Assembly (NCBI RefSeq): GCF_024693525.1
Contig: NZ_JAILKR010000040.1
Span: 1 to 6,313, forward strand
DNA length: 6,313 nucleotides
Source of the DNA: Selenomonas sp.
GTDB taxonomy: Bacteria > Bacillota_C > Negativicutes > Selenomonadales > Selenomonadaceae
Direction: 5' to 3'
Part shown: positions 6,238 through 6,313 of the stretch, piece after piece
Layout of the letters: each line of letters opens with the position of its first letter
How positions within the stretch are numbered: position 1 is the first letter of the stretch
The notes under the pieces: generated by a model
Told to the model about the DNA's origin: nothing
The model's database searches: none
Seen by the model: only the letters and a program-made list of their open reading frames with translations
Program-made: the position numbers and the translations under genes

Positions 6238-6272
6238 AAAAACAGGGACTATCCATTTCGGATAGTCCCTGT
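6238..6272 (-). terminator. Intrinsic terminator of the TPP riboswitch leader
   Basis: Read on the minus strand, ACAGGGACTATCC (6272-6260) pairs perfectly over 13 bp with GGATAGTCCCTGT (6254-6242) around a 5-base loop, followed by a run of five Ts (6242-6238). It sits between the riboswitch aptamer and the thiE-thiD ribosome-binding site, the standard position of a riboswitch expression platform. When thiamine diphosphate is bound it should stop transcription before the gene. In the plus direction it is followed by CTTTTT, so it may also end transcripts coming from the sorbitol side. Confidence 0.88.
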
Positions 6273-6280
6273 GAATCTTT

Positions 6281-6313
6281 TTGCATACTTTCCTACGTTG
6301 GCATTATCCAAAT
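6281..6313 (-). promoter_or_regulatory. TPP riboswitch (THI-box), 3' part, truncated at window edge
   Basis: On the minus strand, TGGATAATGCCAACGTAGG (6310-6292) matches the most conserved 3' segment of the thiamine diphosphate aptamer (typically UGGAUAAUGCCAGCGUAGGGA), with only G-to-A changes visible. The following AAAGTATGC (6290-6282) would form the 3' strand of the closing stem P1. The 5' half of the aptamer, including the CUGAGA segment, lies outside the window. The downstream terminator and thiE-thiD gene make the assignment secure. It represses the gene when thiamine diphosphate is plentiful. Confidence 0.92.

Overview
The window reads as a chromosomal segment of an anaerobic Firmicute, most likely a member of the Negativicutes (Selenomonas/Mitsuokella/Megamonas-like). 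The support is indirect: strong purine-rich Shine-Dalgarno sites, intrinsic terminators with T-tracts, a thiamine gene behind a TPP riboswitch/terminator leader, and a sorbitol PTS gene set that closely resembles the enterobacterial srl (gut) proteins but is wired to a SorC-type regulator. The taxon is an inference, not something read directly.

Layout. Positions 1-138 hold the last 45 codons of an unrecognised plus-strand gene, which ends in a strong 20-bp terminator hairpin. Positions 186-457 are an AT-rich non-coding region with repeated TCAC-N4-GTGA elements, other inverted repeats and a weak promoter candidate. A plus-strand operon then runs from 458 to 4765: gutM (small membrane-anchored activator), srlA (EIIC), srlE (EIIB plus second membrane domain), srlB (EIIA), srlD (SDR-family sorbitol-6-phosphate 2-dehydrogenase) and a SorC/DeoR-type sugar-binding regulator. 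A 12-bp hairpin with a short T-tract sits between srlD and the regulator. On the minus strand, 6214-4754, is a fused thiE-thiD gene. Its leader has an intrinsic terminator and the 3' part of a TPP (THI-box) riboswitch, cut by the right edge of the window.

How it works together. Glucitol (sorbitol) is taken up and phosphorylated by the SrlA/SrlE/SrlB permease, with phosphate passing from HPr to EIIA His43, then to an EIIB cysteine, then to the sugar. SrlD oxidises the glucitol-6-phosphate to fructose-6-phosphate for glycolysis. The SorC-type protein probably senses a phosphorylated sugar and acts on the operators in front of gutM. GutM is an accessory activator in E. coli, and its biochemical role here is unknown. 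The thiamine gene is functionally unrelated. It converges on the sorbitol operon, and the two 3' ends overlap by 12 bp with no visible terminator.

I see no mobile element, CRISPR array, tRNA or rRNA. All protein families except the first partial gene are recognisable. The most interesting parts are regulatory: the upstream operator set, the rearranged operon with a different regulator, and a testable antiterminator pairing in the TPP riboswitch leader.
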